Source: Bacillota bacterium
Lineage (GTDB): Bacteria > Bacillota > Clostridia > Lachnospirales > Lachnospiraceae
Assembly (NCBI GenBank): GCA_023414355.1
Contig: JAEZOB010000009.1
Location: 620,001 to 684,000 of the forward strand
DNA length: 64,000 nucleotides
Direction of reading: 5' to 3'
The translations under genes and the position numbers were made by a program. The number at the start of each line of letters is the position of its first letter. The stretch's first letter is position 1. This document shows positions 35,693-44,883 of this stretch, in pieces. The notes beneath the pieces are model-generated. The model saw only the letters and a program-made list of their open reading frames with translations, did no database searches and was not told the origin of the DNA.

Positions 35693-37009
35693 ATGAAAAA
35701 AGCGACAAAATTATTAGCAATGCTCTTGGCAGTAATCCTTGTGATCGGAAGCTTTGCAGCATGTACGAAGAAGAATGCGGGAAATGACACTACAACACCA
35801 GAGGCAACACAGGCTCCCGCAGCAACAGAAGCACCTGCTGCTACGCAGGCACCGGCAGAAGCAACACCTGTAACTCTGAAGGTTTGGGCACCGGAAAATC
35901 AGATTCAGAAGGGAACCATCGATTCTATGTGTAAATCCTTTCAGGCTTTACATCCGGAGTGGAAAATCACATTTACAGTTGAAACACAGGGTGAGGACAC
36001 AGCAAAGGATGAGATCCTGAAGGATGTAACAGCAGCAGGCGACGTATACTTCTTTGCAAATGACCAGCTGACTGCACTTGTCAATGCAGGCGCAATTGCA
36101 AGACTTGGTGGATCTACTGAAGAGATGGTAAAATCAACGATGGCAAAACCGGTTGTTGATACAGTTACCGTTGATGATGCGATCTATGCTATTCCTTTTA
36201 CACACAATACATTTTTCATGTTCTACGATAAGTCGTTATTAACCGCAGAGGATGTGAAGTCTGTAGAAAAAATCATGGCGAAGGACACAGCGGATAATGT
36301 TTACAATTTCTGCTTTGATTCAGCGGGTGGATGGAAGCTCGGAGCATGGTATTACGGTGCCGGACTGACTGTCTATGGTGATAGCCAGACTGATTTTGCT
36401 GCAGGCTGCAACTGGAACAATCCTACCGGTCTTGCAGTTACCAATTACCTGATTGACTTAATTAATAATCCCAAGTGTGCTTATAACGATGACGTTTCTG
36501 TCAGTGAGCTGGCAACAGATCATAGAATTGGGGCTTGGTTTGATGGATCCTGGAATTATCAGATGTATAAGGATGCTTTAGGGGATGACCTTGGTCTAGC
36601 AATCATCCCTACCTTCAATCCGGATGGTAAGGATTATCAGCTGAAGGGCTTCTATGGCTCCAAAGCAATCGGTGTAAATCCTCAGGCTGCTTTCCCGGAG
36701 GTTGCAGTTGCTTTCGCAGCTTATTTAGGAAGCGAAGAGATGCAGCTACAGCGTTTTAAGGAAACCGGTCAGGTTCCTACCAATCAAAATGCCGGTAATT
36801 CTGCTGAAGTACAGGCAGATGAAGTAGCAAAGGTAATCGTAGAGGAAGCCAATAACGCATCTGTAATGCAGCCTACCTCTGCTGAGTTCGGAGCAAGATA
36901 CTGGACGAATGCCGGTGCAATTGCTACCGAGATTAAGAGCGGTGACTTAAATAAGCAAAATGCACAGGCAAAGCTGGATACCTTTGTTGAAACTATGAAA
37001 GTACAATAA
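35693..37009 (+). CDS. malE: Sugar ABC transporter substrate-binding lipoprotein (maltodextrin type)
   Basis: The signal peptide ends in a lipobox with Cys24 (GSFAAC). A Thr/Pro/Ala-rich linker (about residues 30-60) tethers the binding domain, which follows the family 1 solute-binding fold (LKVWAPENQ, FFANDQLTALVNAGA, AIGVNPQA). It would capture maltose or maltodextrins outside the membrane and hand them to the two permeases encoded next. At 438 residues it is of normal length. The ATPase is not in this cluster; a shared MsmK-like ATPase elsewhere is probable (family knowledge). Confidence 0.88.
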   Translation: MKKATKLLAMLLAVILVIGSFAACTKKNAGNDTTTPEATQAPAATEAPAATQAPAEATPVTLKVWAPENQIQKGTIDSMCKSFQALHPEWKITFTVETQGEDTAKDEILKDVTAAGDVYFFANDQLTALVNAGAIARLGGSTEEMVKSTMAKPVVDTVTVDDAIYAIPFTHNTFFMFYDKSLLTAEDVKSVEKIMAKDTADNVYNFCFDSAGGWKLGAWYYGAGLTVYGDSQTDFAAGCNWNNPTGLAVTNYLIDLINNPKCAYNDDVSVSELATDHRIGAWFDGSWNYQMYKDALGDDLGLAIIPTFNPDGKDYQLKGFYGSKAIGVNPQAAFPEVAVAFAAYLGSEEMQLQRFKETGQVPTNQNAGNSAEVQADEVAKVIVEEANNASVMQPTSAEFGARYWTNAGAIATEIKSGDLNKQNAQAKLDTFVETMKVQ

Positions 37010-37044
37010 GCTTTGTCCTTATTGTAAGTAGTATGGATGGGATC

Positions 37045-37087
37045 GGGGATGCGCAGGGCAAAAAGAATTTTGTTTTGCGACATCCCC
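37045..37087 (+). promoter_or_regulatory. Intercistronic stem-loop between binding protein and permease genes
   Basis: GGGGATG (37045-37051) pairs with CATCCCC (37081-37087), with an inner CAAAA/TTTTG helix. There is no T-run after it. Such hairpins often stabilise the upstream message or reduce readthrough, giving more binding protein than permease. Confidence 0.55.
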
Positions 37088-37118
37088 AATCTGGATTTAA
37101 AAATCGAGGAGGAAGTTT

Positions 37119-38513
37119 ATGGCCGACAAAAAGCATAAATCATCCAGACAGTCGATGTTATCCGGAGAATACGGCTTCGGAACCGCATTCAGATGCGGTA
37201 ATGCTTTGACAAAGCTATCGGCAGTTATTTTTGGGTTGGGTAATATCCTTCATAAACAGCTTTTCCGCGGCCTGATGTACTTGGCTTTGGAAATTGCTTA
37301 TTTAGGCTATATGTTGTACTTTGGGGTCAATGCACTACAGAATTTCGTAAGTCTTGGAACAAAAGCACAGGAAGAAGTATTTAATGAAAAGAAGCAGATT
37401 TATGAGTATGTGGTGGGTGACAACTCAATGCTTTGCTTGCTTTACGGAGTAATTACCATATTCATAACCCTGCTGTTTATTGCAGTCCTTACTTCCTCTG
37501 TAAAGAGTGCTTATGAAACAGAACGCAAGCTGGAGTTGGGGAAGCCCGTTCCCGGAGTAGTAGATGATCTGAAAGCCCTCAGCCAGAATAAGCTTCATAC
37601 AGCATTGCTACTTTTACCAATCACGGGAGTGATCCTCTTTACGGTTATTCCTTTGGTATTTAACATAATGATTGCCTTTACCAATTATGATAAAGATCAT
37701 CAGCCACCCGGCAACCTTTTTGATTGGGCGGGCTTTGATACCTTTGCATCTTTATTTAAGACAGGCGGTATTCTAGCCAATACCTTCTGGCCTGTACTGG
37801 GCTGGACATTGATCTGGGCAGTCTTTTCAACATTTTCCTGCTATATTTTGGGTATGCTGTTGGCAATTATCATCAATCGGGAGGGAACTCGGTTTAAGAG
37901 CTTCTGGAGATTTATGTTTGTCCTTTCAATTGCTTTGCCGCAGTTTGTCACACTGCTGACCATGAGTACAATATTTAATGCAAATGGTACAGCCAATGCA
38001 TTGCTAAGAGCGATTGGACTGATTGGGCCCCGTGCATCCGTTCCGTTTTTGACAAATCCGTTCTTTGCTAAGGTAACCATCATTTGTGTAAATATCTGGA
38101 TCGGTGTACCATTTACCATGCTGAGTACGACTGGAATTCTCAATAATATTCCAAAGGATTTATATGAGGCTGCTAAGGTGGATGGAGCCAATAGCATCGT
38201 TACCTTCTTTAAGATTACGATGCCGTATATGCTCTTTATCACAACGCCCAACCTGATCACTGCATTTATTGGAAACATCAATAATTTTAACGTGATTTTC
38301 CTGCTTACCGGAGGCGGCCCCGATTCATTGGAGTATTATTATGCGGGTAAGACGGATCTCTTGGTTACCTGGTTGTATAAGCTGACAATTACCAATAAGG
38401 ACTATAATATTGGTGCAGTTATCGGTATTATCGTATTTTTAATCTCTGCAACGTTATCCCTGCTTGTTTATCGTAATACAGGATCCTATAAAGATGAGGA
38501 GGCGTTCCAATAA
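37119..38513 (+). CDS. malF: Maltodextrin ABC transporter permease, MalF type
   Basis: The 464-residue protein has an N-terminal soluble and membrane extension of about 150 residues and then a binding-protein-dependent permease domain. The EAA loop reads YEAAKVDGANSIVTFFKITMP, the ATPase contact (quoted up to 20 residues: EAAKVDGANSIVTFFKITMP). The late NFNVIFLLTGGGP block is typical of MalF. An AGGAGG site lies upstream. It overlaps the next gene by one base, so the two permeases are coupled. Confidence 0.9.
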   Translation: MADKKHKSSRQSMLSGEYGFGTAFRCGNALTKLSAVIFGLGNILHKQLFRGLMYLALEIAYLGYMLYFGVNALQNFVSLGTKAQEEVFNEKKQIYEYVVGDNSMLCLLYGVITIFITLLFIAVLTSSVKSAYETERKLELGKPVPGVVDDLKALSQNKLHTALLLLPITGVILFTVIPLVFNIMIAFTNYDKDHQPPGNLFDWAGFDTFASLFKTGGILANTFWPVLGWTLIWAVFSTFSCYILGMLLAIIINREGTRFKSFWRFMFVLSIALPQFVTLLTMSTIFNANGTANALLRAIGLIGPRASVPFLTNPFFAKVTIICVNIWIGVPFTMLSTTGILNNIPKDLYEAAKVDGANSIVTFFKITMPYMLFITTPNLITAFIGNINNFNVIFLLTGGGPDSLEYYYAGKTDLLVTWLYKLTITNKDYNIGAVIGIIVFLISATLSLLVYRNTGSYKDEEAFQ

Positions 38514-39388
38514 TGAGTAAGCCAATGAAAAAAACCAACTCAGTTAAGCGTACAATCACGAACACACTTGTACATGTATTCCTGTCTGTGATGGCATTCA
38601 TCTGGGTCCTTCCTATCTTTTTCATATTTCTAACTTCACTTCGGAAGGAGAAAGGGACTTATAAGAGCTATGTTATGCCGAGGGGATATACGCTAGATAA
38701 TTATAAGAACCTCTTATCTCAGGATGGAAGTCTGATCTTCACGAAATGGTTTACCAACACCTTGCTCGTGGCTATCGCAAGCTGCCTTCTGTCAGCATTT
38801 TTTGTTCTGTGCGTTGCCTATGTTATGTCCAGACTTCGCTTCAGAATGCGTAAATCCATGATGAATATTGCTCTGATCCTCGGGATGTTCCCAAGCTTTA
38901 TGTCCATGATCGCCGTGTATTATATTCTGAAAGGGCTGGGATTTCTAGAGGCAGGACAGCTGAAGCTTGTCGCCTTGGTACTGGTCTATTCGGGAGGAGC
39001 GGGATTAACCTTCTATATAGCCAAGGGCTTTTTCGATACTCTTCCCCGTACCATTGATGAGGCAGCTTATATTGATGGAGCAACCAAATGGGATGTTTTT
39101 AGGAAGATTACCATACCGCTCTCAAAGCCAATTATCGTGTATACCTTGATGACTACCTTTATGGCTCCCTGGGTGGATTATATCTTTGCAAAGGTTATCC
39201 TCGGTCAGGATAGAGAATATTATACAGTTGCGATAGGACTCTGGACGATGCTGCAGAAGGAATTTATTGAATATTATTATACGACCTTTTTTGCAGGCTG
39301 TGTGATTATCTCCATCCCAATCGCTATCTTGTTCCTCATGACACAGAGATTCTATGTGGAAGGAGTATCGGGTGCAGTCAAAGGCTAA
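38513..39388 (+). CDS. malG: Maltodextrin ABC transporter permease, MalG type
   Basis: The 291-residue protein has six membrane helices and the EAA loop DEAAYIDGATKWDVFRKI. The N-terminal hydrophobic LPIFFIFLTSLRKEKGTYKS and the C-terminal RFYVEGVSGAVKG are typical of MalG. Its ATG overlaps the last base of the preceding stop. It pairs with the MalF-type subunit in the membrane. A palindromic element starts eight bases after its stop. Confidence 0.92.
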   Translation: MSKPMKKTNSVKRTITNTLVHVFLSVMAFIWVLPIFFIFLTSLRKEKGTYKSYVMPRGYTLDNYKNLLSQDGSLIFTKWFTNTLLVAIASCLLSAFFVLCVAYVMSRLRFRMRKSMMNIALILGMFPSFMSMIAVYYILKGLGFLEAGQLKLVALVLVYSGGAGLTFYIAKGFFDTLPRTIDEAAYIDGATKWDVFRKITIPLSKPIIVYTLMTTFMAPWVDYIFAKVILGQDREYYTVAIGLWTMLQKEFIEYYYTTFFAGCVIISIPIAILFLMTQRFYVEGVSGAVKG

Positions 39389-39395
39389 GCGTGGA

Positions 39396-39483
39396 GGGAT
39401 TGTTGCAAAGATCCTATATAATAACGAGTAAGTATACGGGTATCCCTCACTCTGGTTATCAAAAAGTGTTTTGCAACAACCCC
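39396..39483. repeat. Palindromic repeat family 2, short copy
   Basis: GGGATTGTTGCAAA at the left and TTTTGCAACAACCCC at the right are inverted ends. The middle holds a second dyad, GAGTAAGTATAC/GGTATCCCTCACTC. The interior CGAGTAAG-ATAC-GGTATCC is shared with the larger element at 50467. Ends of this kind resemble terminal repeats of non-autonomous IS derivatives (MITEs). It lies in the mal operon between the MalG-type and amylase genes. Confidence 0.65.
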
Positions 39484-39554
39484 TTTCACACAATTGCGCT
39501 TAATTCTGACGGGAGTGTTTCGAAGTGTTAAGTCTTGCGAATATGGAGAGAACA

Positions 39555-41273
39555 ATGAAGAGAATTATAAAAAGAATACCCGGAGTGCTTATGGTTATGA
39601 TACTAAGTGGTATGCTGCTGTCAGGTTGTAATCGAGCGGAAGACCTTAATACCAAGAACAGAACAAGACCGGCAAGTCCAACACCTGTGGCAGATAATTC
39701 GGTAACAGTAGCCCCTAAGGAGGAGAAAACTACGGTAACTGTCAGGACAGAGGTGCCGTATGCTTATGAACAGAATTTAAATATCCTAAGTGACAATTAC
39801 AGAAATTACTATGAGATTTTTGTTTATTCTTTCTATGACAGTAATAATGACGGAATTGGCGATTTGAAAGGTGTAATTTCAAAGCTTGACTATATCAGTG
39901 AGATGGGCTTTAACGGGATTTGGCTGATGCCGGTAATGCCTGCCACTACCTATCACAAATACGACGTCACGGATTATTATCATATTGATCCGGAATATGG
40001 TACCCTGGAGGATTTCGAAAAATTATCGGAGGAATGTGACAAACGGGATATCAAGTTGGTCATCGATTTTGTGATCAATCATACCTCTTCGAAGCATCCC
40101 TGGTTTACGGAAGCAGTGAAGTACCTGGAGTCATTGAAGGATGGACAGGAACCTGATCTGTCTGTTTGTCCTTATGTTGAATATTATCATTTTACGAAGG
40201 AATATAACGGAAGCGCGACCTATAAGAAAGCAGGCTCTTCGGATTACTATTATGAATGTGTATTCTGGGATCAGATGCCAGATCTGGCACTGGAAAATAA
40301 AGTAGTCAGAGAAGAGATAGAGAAAATAACGAAATATTGGATGGACCTTGGTGTCGATGGCTTTCGTCTGGATGCTGCGAAGGAGTATTTTACCGGGGAG
40401 AACGGAAAGAATGTAGAGGTACTGAAGTGGTTTGGCAGCTATGTGAAATGCATCAATCCGGAGGAATATATTGTCGGTGAGGTCTGGGAAGAGATGAATA
40501 CCATAGCAGATTATTACAAGAGCAGTGTGACCAGTTTTTTTAACTTCCCACTGTCCCAGTATAACGGGATAATAATCAATACTGTAAGAAAGCTTGGTAT
40601 CGGTTCTGCTTCATCCTTTGCAGACAGTATCATTAGGATGCAGGAACTGTATGGTGAAAATAATTCCGATTATATTGATGCACCCTTTGTCAGCAATCAT
40701 GATACCACCCGGATTTCTGCTATGTGTGTCAATAATGAAGAGCAGATGAAGATGGCTGCAGGTCTTGCACTGACCATGAGCGGAAGTCCTTTTGTATATT
40801 ATGGAGAAGAGATTGGCATGAACAGCAAGGGAGACAAGGATGAGAATAAACGTCTTCCGATGCAATGGTCTGCAACGGATTTGACCGGCATGACCCGAGG
40901 ACCCGCAAAAGCAGACCCTGTCGTCCAGAAATTTGAACCGTTGGATCAACAGGAGAAGGATCCCTTATCGATCCTGAATTACTATAAGCGTGCAATACGG
41001 CTACGCAATGAGAACCCTGAGATAGCCAGAGGTACAGTCAATATCGTGGAAGCTTTGACTGACCAAAATCTCTGTGTCCTGGAGAAAAACTACCAGGGAA
41101 ATAAGCTCCTCCTGGTTTACAATATCAATAAGGAGACAGCCAGCATAGATCTTCGAAAAGCAGGTTATGAGAAATATTCCCTCAGGGGTTATCTTACCGT
41201 GGACGGCAATGCGGTCATGCTGGAGAAGGATACACTTTCTATGCCGAGATATTCCATTGCTGTTTTAAAGTAA
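39555..41273 (+). CDS. Secreted lipoprotein alpha-amylase (GH13)
   Basis: I place the start at ATG 39555, six bases after GGAG; GTG 39525 and ATG 39543 are less supported. The 572-residue protein has a lipobox with Cys25 (LLSGC), a spacer, and a full GH13 barrel: DFVINHTS, DGFRLDAAKEYF (nucleophile Asp), GEVWEEMN (acid Glu) and FVSNHDTTR. It should sit on the cell surface and cut starch or maltodextrin for the adjacent transporter. A mobile-type palindrome separates it from the permease gene, but it is probably in the same operon. Confidence 0.9.
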   Translation: MKRIIKRIPGVLMVMILSGMLLSGCNRAEDLNTKNRTRPASPTPVADNSVTVAPKEEKTTVTVRTEVPYAYEQNLNILSDNYRNYYEIFVYSFYDSNNDGIGDLKGVISKLDYISEMGFNGIWLMPVMPATTYHKYDVTDYYHIDPEYGTLEDFEKLSEECDKRDIKLVIDFVINHTSSKHPWFTEAVKYLESLKDGQEPDLSVCPYVEYYHFTKEYNGSATYKKAGSSDYYYECVFWDQMPDLALENKVVREEIEKITKYWMDLGVDGFRLDAAKEYFTGENGKNVEVLKWFGSYVKCINPEEYIVGEVWEEMNTIADYYKSSVTSFFNFPLSQYNGIIINTVRKLGIGSASSFADSIIRMQELYGENNSDYIDAPFVSNHDTTRISAMCVNNEEQMKMAAGLALTMSGSPFVYYGEEIGMNSKGDKDENKRLPMQWSATDLTGMTRGPAKADPVVQKFEPLDQQEKDPLSILNYYKRAIRLRNENPEIARGTVNIVEALTDQNLCVLEKNYQGNKLLLVYNINKETASIDLRKAGYEKYSLRGYLTVDGNAVMLEKDTLSMPRYSIAVLK

Positions 41274-41288
41274 TTATCCGAACGAAAG

Positions 41289-41337
41289 AGCCGGTGGCAG
41301 TTCCTATGAAATCGAGGGACTGTAACCGGCTATTCTT
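41289..41337 (+). terminator. Terminator after the amylase gene
   Basis: AGCCGGT (41289-41295) pairs with ACCGGCT (41325-41331), with an inner CAGTTCC/GGGACTG helix, then ATTCTTT. It closes the mal region. Confidence 0.65.
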
Positions 41338-41353
41338 TGCGTCTGATTTGCTT

Positions 41354-41635
41354 TTATGGCTTTTTTGTGGCTGCCATCATTTTGCGTATCATTTCGAATT
41401 GCATCTTTTCTTTTTGAGACATATTCTTTGTAAGAAGTTCAATCATCAATTCACTTTCGTCCTTGGAAAATACCAGATTTTGTTCCTGCAGGCGCTTATT
41501 GGTACGCATTAGCAGGGGTAACACCTGATCCATTGGTTTTCCCTCTGCTTCCTTCATTAATTCAATCAAAACAGTAAGCTTTCTGGGATCGATGTTCTTT
41601 AATTTTGGATTGTTGCTCCAGGACATATCAGCCAT
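41354..41635 (-). CDS. Small hypothetical helical protein
   Basis: The start is ATG 41635, preceded by AAGGAG, giving 93 residues (MADMSWSNNPKLKNIDPRKL). The sequence is charged and helical, with a C-terminal Lys/Met-rich end, and has no domain I recognise. Its first codons overlap the stop of the upstream gene by eight bases, so the two are translationally coupled and probably work together. Confidence 0.65.
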   Translation of the reverse strand: MADMSWSNNPKLKNIDPRKLTVLIELMKEAEGKPMDQVLPLLMRTNKRLQEQNLVFSKDESELMIELLTKNMSQKEKMQFEMIRKMMAATKKP

Positions 41636-42284
41636 TGTTCTGCTCCTTATGGTCGTCGGATTTACTATTATTATCATATGACATAGTGCTAAAAAGCATT
41701 CTCAAGTTGTCAAAGGTACTTTGCTGCTCAGGAGGTACCATTGTCTTCAACATATCAAACATTGCCTGATTAGCAAAACCACTGTCTTTTGTTTCAGAAT
41801 TGTTCTCTCGTTTTTCCTCTTTCACTTCTTCCGCCTTGGTATGGTCGGTACCCTGTGTAAAGCTGCGAAAGATAGAATCATAATTTGAATCGGAGAAATT
41901 GCCTGTGACGTTGTCTGTATCATACTTGTTATCGCCTTCTCCGAAAGGAAATCCCTCGAATTCCTGCATGGTTTTCATCATATTCATAAAATTATTATAC
42001 ATTTCAAACATTCTTTTTGCATTAAAGATACTTAAGATCCGGTCAACAATTTCTCTTTCTTTATGATCGCATATAGGGCGTATGCCATTTAAAAGTCCTT
42101 CCACATCAATATTTAAAGTTTCGTAGCCACAGGCAACCATACTCTCTTTGCCGATGATATTCAGGCTTCCCATCAGATCAAAAAGCTTGCTGACGAGTTC
42201 TACTTTGCTTCGGGTTCTGTCATCAAAGTAGGGTAAGGATGCTTTCACTATTTCGGCTGTGTGCATGTAGTTTTGGTTTGCCAT
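41628..42284 (-). CDS. Hypothetical helical protein coupled to the small downstream gene
   Basis: GGAG six bases before ATG 42284 supports MANQNYMHTAEIVKASLPYF (218 residues) rather than an earlier ATG. The protein is cytosolic and helical, with an acidic, low-complexity linker (about 120-170) and a C-terminal block VPPEQQSTFDNLRMLFSTM. I do not recognise the family. The 600-base upstream region holds a large palindrome, not a gene. Confidence 0.65.
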   Translation of the reverse strand: MANQNYMHTAEIVKASLPYFDDRTRSKVELVSKLFDLMGSLNIIGKESMVACGYETLNIDVEGLLNGIRPICDHKEREIVDRILSIFNAKRMFEMYNNFMNMMKTMQEFEGFPFGEGDNKYDTDNVTGNFSDSNYDSIFRSFTQGTDHTKAEEVKEEKRENNSETKDSGFANQAMFDMLKTMVPPEQQSTFDNLRMLFSTMSYDNNSKSDDHKEQNNG

Positions 42285-42384
42285 AGCTTCTCCCATTATT
42301 CATACTCAATACAGTATATTCAGGGAAAGTGCAAAAATGAACTTTCATCTTCCTTACACTTAGTTTTGGCGTAATAAGAATGGG

Positions 42385-42692
42385 AAATGATATTTAGGAG
42401 GCGGAAGCAGGGGGAGGTTTCGGGGGACAGATGGGGTATCAGCTCCGATTTCTTTGGGCTGGTGAGGCACAGGCACTCTCTGTGTTTTGGTCCCGGGACA
42501 GCCGAGGGCCTGTCCGTAGCAACCGGAACAGATAAGACCCTGTCCGTCTGCTTCAGACAGGCTTCCTCGTCTGTCCCGCAAACAAAACATAGTCAGAGTA
42601 CCTGTACCTTGCCAACCCATAGAAGCCATAGTCTGCACCCATCTGCCCCAGCGAAATCTACATACTGCTTCCGAACCAAAGTCATATGATTT
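42385..42692. repeat. 308-bp GC-rich imperfect palindrome
   Basis: The region is one long imperfect inverted repeat. The outer AAATGATAT pairs with ATATGATTT; then GGAAGCAG, GAGGTTTCG, CAGATGGG, CCTGTGCC and CCAAAACACAG have complements in order on the right. The innermost pair, GGGACAGCCGAGG/CCTCGTCTGTCCC, encloses GCCTGTC/GACAGGC. Overlapping open frames on both strands are by-products of the symmetry. It is clearly richer in G+C than its surroundings. It may be a mobile palindrome or a structured RNA. Confidence 0.65.
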
Positions 42693-42909
42693 GATCTGAG
42701 CCATGTCGTAAATTAATATGATAAAGGACGGAAGATGATTACGAGAGGAGAGAGATAGAAATATTAAATAATTTATATGAAAATTTATATATTGATTAAC
42801 TATTATGATTAGTGATGAAGATGAATGTTAAAGCTTTATGATAAAAGCTGAAGATAAAAGCTGAAGATGAAAGCTGTATGATAAAAGATGAATGATGAAC
42901 ATGGAGTTA

Positions 42910-43123
42910 TTAGATGAATGAAAACCCTGCCTTTCGGCAGGGTTTTATGGTGTTGTGTATAGCTGAACAACCTGCAATTCTCCCAAGCATTTCTGCATCC
43001 GGTACAGATATTCCGTTTTCCCATTTTGATACTGTCTGACGAACAACAGTTAACTGTTCTGCCAATGTTTCCTTGTGAATATCCCTTTTGTTTTCTGAGT
43101 GTCTTAATATTTTCTCCCAGCAT
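42910..43123 (-). pseudogene. Frameshifted XRE-family regulator remnant
   Basis: ATG 43123 with GGAGG upstream begins MLGENIKTLRKQKGYSQ, the start of an XRE helix-turn-helix. After CAAG the frame shifts by one base. The other frame continues ETLAEQLTVVRQTVSKWENG and then ISVPDAEMLGRIAG, the rest of the domain. A single extra G after TCACAA explains it. The frame then runs into a terminator, so the gene is also truncated, since a full regulator would be longer. Confidence 0.75.
42921..42946 (-). terminator. Terminator of the XRE remnant
   Basis: AAAACCCTGCC pairs with GGCAGGGTTTT around a four-base loop (GAAA on the minus strand), followed by CATTC. From 42833 to 42905, degenerate AAAGCTGAAGAT-like direct repeats occur. 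Confidence 0.7.
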
Positions 43124-43284
43124 ATGATTTACCTCCTTACTTGATGGCAGCATCATATAGCTGAAGTGCCCGTTGCCACAAGCAACGCAAGTTAACATCC
43201 CGGTTTCATACGGATAATTCAAATCTGCAGGCATAAAGTTTATCACATATAGTGATTTTTGGAAGCTGCTTTGGAGATGTAAGC

Positions 43285-43764
43285 CTAATTAGGATAAATT
43301 AAGTTAGCTTCAGTGATTTTATAAAGGACCTCATCCAGAAAACGCTTCGCATAGAATTTAGCCATATCGAGGTTCATATCGGAATAATTACCGCAATTTT
43401 CCGGTGTTGCTCCGGGAATTTCGCCGGTAAAATCGCGGATAAATTCATAGGTTTCGATGATGAGGGGAAGGATATCCTTCGAAGTATAATCTCCGCCGAG
43501 CAGAAGATAGAAACCGGTACGGCAACCCATAGGTCCAAAGTATACTACCTGCTCACCATATCTTATGTGGTTGCGGAGAAAGGTAGCAGCTAAATGCTCG
43601 ATGGTATGAACCTCTCCGGTTAACATCACAGGTTCAAAGTTCGGTCGGGTCATTCGGATATCAAAGGTGGTGATGGTTTCATTACCGATTTTATCTTTTC
43701 TGGATACATATACTCCGCGAAGTAATTTGAGATGGTCAATTGTAAAGCTTGCAATCTGCTTCAT
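43285..43764 (-). CDS. luxS: S-ribosylhomocysteine lyase (AI-2 synthase)
   Basis: LuxS splits S-ribosylhomocysteine into homocysteine and the AI-2 precursor DPD in the activated methyl cycle. The 159-residue protein has the metal motif HTIEH (His53, His57), the catalytic Cys81 in GCRTGFY and the metal Cys124 in PENCGNY. An AGGAAA ribosome site precedes the ATG. It stands alone; no methyl-cycle partner is adjacent. Confidence 0.96.
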   Translation of the reverse strand: MKQIASFTIDHLKLLRGVYVSRKDKIGNETITTFDIRMTRPNFEPVMLTGEVHTIEHLAATFLRNHIRYGEQVVYFGPMGCRTGFYLLLGGDYTSKDILPLIIETYEFIRDFTGEIPGATPENCGNYSDMNLDMAKFYAKRFLDEVLYKITEANLIYPN

Positions 43765-43986
43765 ATCATTTCCTGCCTTTCATAAAGCTCGATTGTGATG
43801 AGGCAATCGATACTGTCCTTCGGAATTATTATTTGTGCACTCACTTCGTTCGGCACCGGTGTTATATCTGTTCATATTATACCATAGATGGATTATAGAA
43901 TACTACGCAATTTTATGGACAAAGCCAGCCAAGATACAAATAGAAATGCTCTTCTATGATATTTTTTGCAGGAGCCGGTTATAGGG

Positions 43987-44015
43987 TTGACATCAGGGTT
44001 ATAATTAGGCATTAT
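43987..44015 (+). promoter_or_regulatory. Putative promoter of the HAD phosphatase gene
   Basis: TTGACA (43987-43992), 17 bases and CATTAT (44010-44015) lie about 50 bases before ATG 44063. The -10 is weak. Confidence 0.4.
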
Positions 44016-44062
44016 AGTAATGGTGACTTTTTATTGAGGAAAGGATAACAGAGGATAAACAG

Positions 44063-44701
44063 ATGATTGACGGTATTATTTTTGATTTAGACGGAACCTT
44101 ATGGGATTCAACCGATGAGGTTGCCAAGGCTTTTAATAAAGTACTTAAGGATAAGCATCCTGAGGTGAAAGAGGTAGTTACACCGGAGTTGCTTCAGGGA
44201 CTCTTTGGTCTGCCCCTTGATGTGATTGCAATCAAGCTTTATCAGAGTGTATCTGAAGAGCAGGCGATTAAAGTGATGCAGGAGTGCTGTGATTATGAGG
44301 TTACTTATCTTGCGGAGCATGGTGCTTCACTTTATGATGATTTGGAGAAAAGTCTGAAGAAGCTTTCAGAATTTTGCAGACTGTTTATTGTCAGCAACTG
44401 TCAGGAGGGTTATATTCAATGCTTTTTTGAAGCCTATCCTCACTTGAGACAATATTTCACTGATTTTGAGTATCCGGGCCGTTCCGGTTTATTGAAAGCG
44501 GACAATATTCGTCTGATTATGGAACGTAACGATTTGAAAAATCCTGTCTATGTGGGAGATACCCAGGGAGATGCCAATGCTGCGGGGGAAGCGGGAATTC
44601 CCTTTCTCTTTGCACGGTATGGTTTCGGCGACGTTGTTAAGTATGATGCGGCAGTGGATTCTCTGCCGGAGCTGGCGAATTTAATTCTTCGTAAGCATTG
44701 A
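44063..44701 (+). CDS. HAD-family phosphatase (phosphoglycolate phosphatase-like)
   Basis: The 212-residue protein has HAD motif I, FDLDGTLWDS, with Asp8 and Asp10, motif II IVSNC, a Lys near 150 and motif IV YVGDTQGDANAA. A helical C1 cap lies at about 16-90. This layout suggests a Gph/PGMB-like phosphatase, but the substrate cannot be told from sequence. A GAGG site precedes the ATG. trpS follows after 180 bases, with its own ribosome site. Confidence 0.88.
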   Translation: MIDGIIFDLDGTLWDSTDEVAKAFNKVLKDKHPEVKEVVTPELLQGLFGLPLDVIAIKLYQSVSEEQAIKVMQECCDYEVTYLAEHGASLYDDLEKSLKKLSEFCRLFIVSNCQEGYIQCFFEAYPHLRQYFTDFEYPGRSGLLKADNIRLIMERNDLKNPVYVGDTQGDANAAGEAGIPFLFARYGFGDVVKYDAAVDSLPELANLILRKH

Positions 44702-44883
44702 CATTTGACGCCTTTCTTTATATATTGGAATATAGATTTATGGATTAATTGCAGGACTCTAAAGAAGAAGTGTGATATGAAATTCCAATGGATATCATGT
44801 CGCAATTCTTCAGGATAATTTTAGTCTTTTCAGAATTATCTTCATACTTTAGGGGACTTGACTAATGAATAGGAAGTGATTGT

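Noticed and set aside
42360..42704. Open frames on both strands of the GC-rich region
   Set aside because: They follow from the 308-bp palindrome and its low stop frequency; no ribosome site and no domain.
44702..44883. T-box leader for trpS
   Set aside because: Some hairpins exist, but no GGTGG-type antiterminator sequence or specifier structure was seen.
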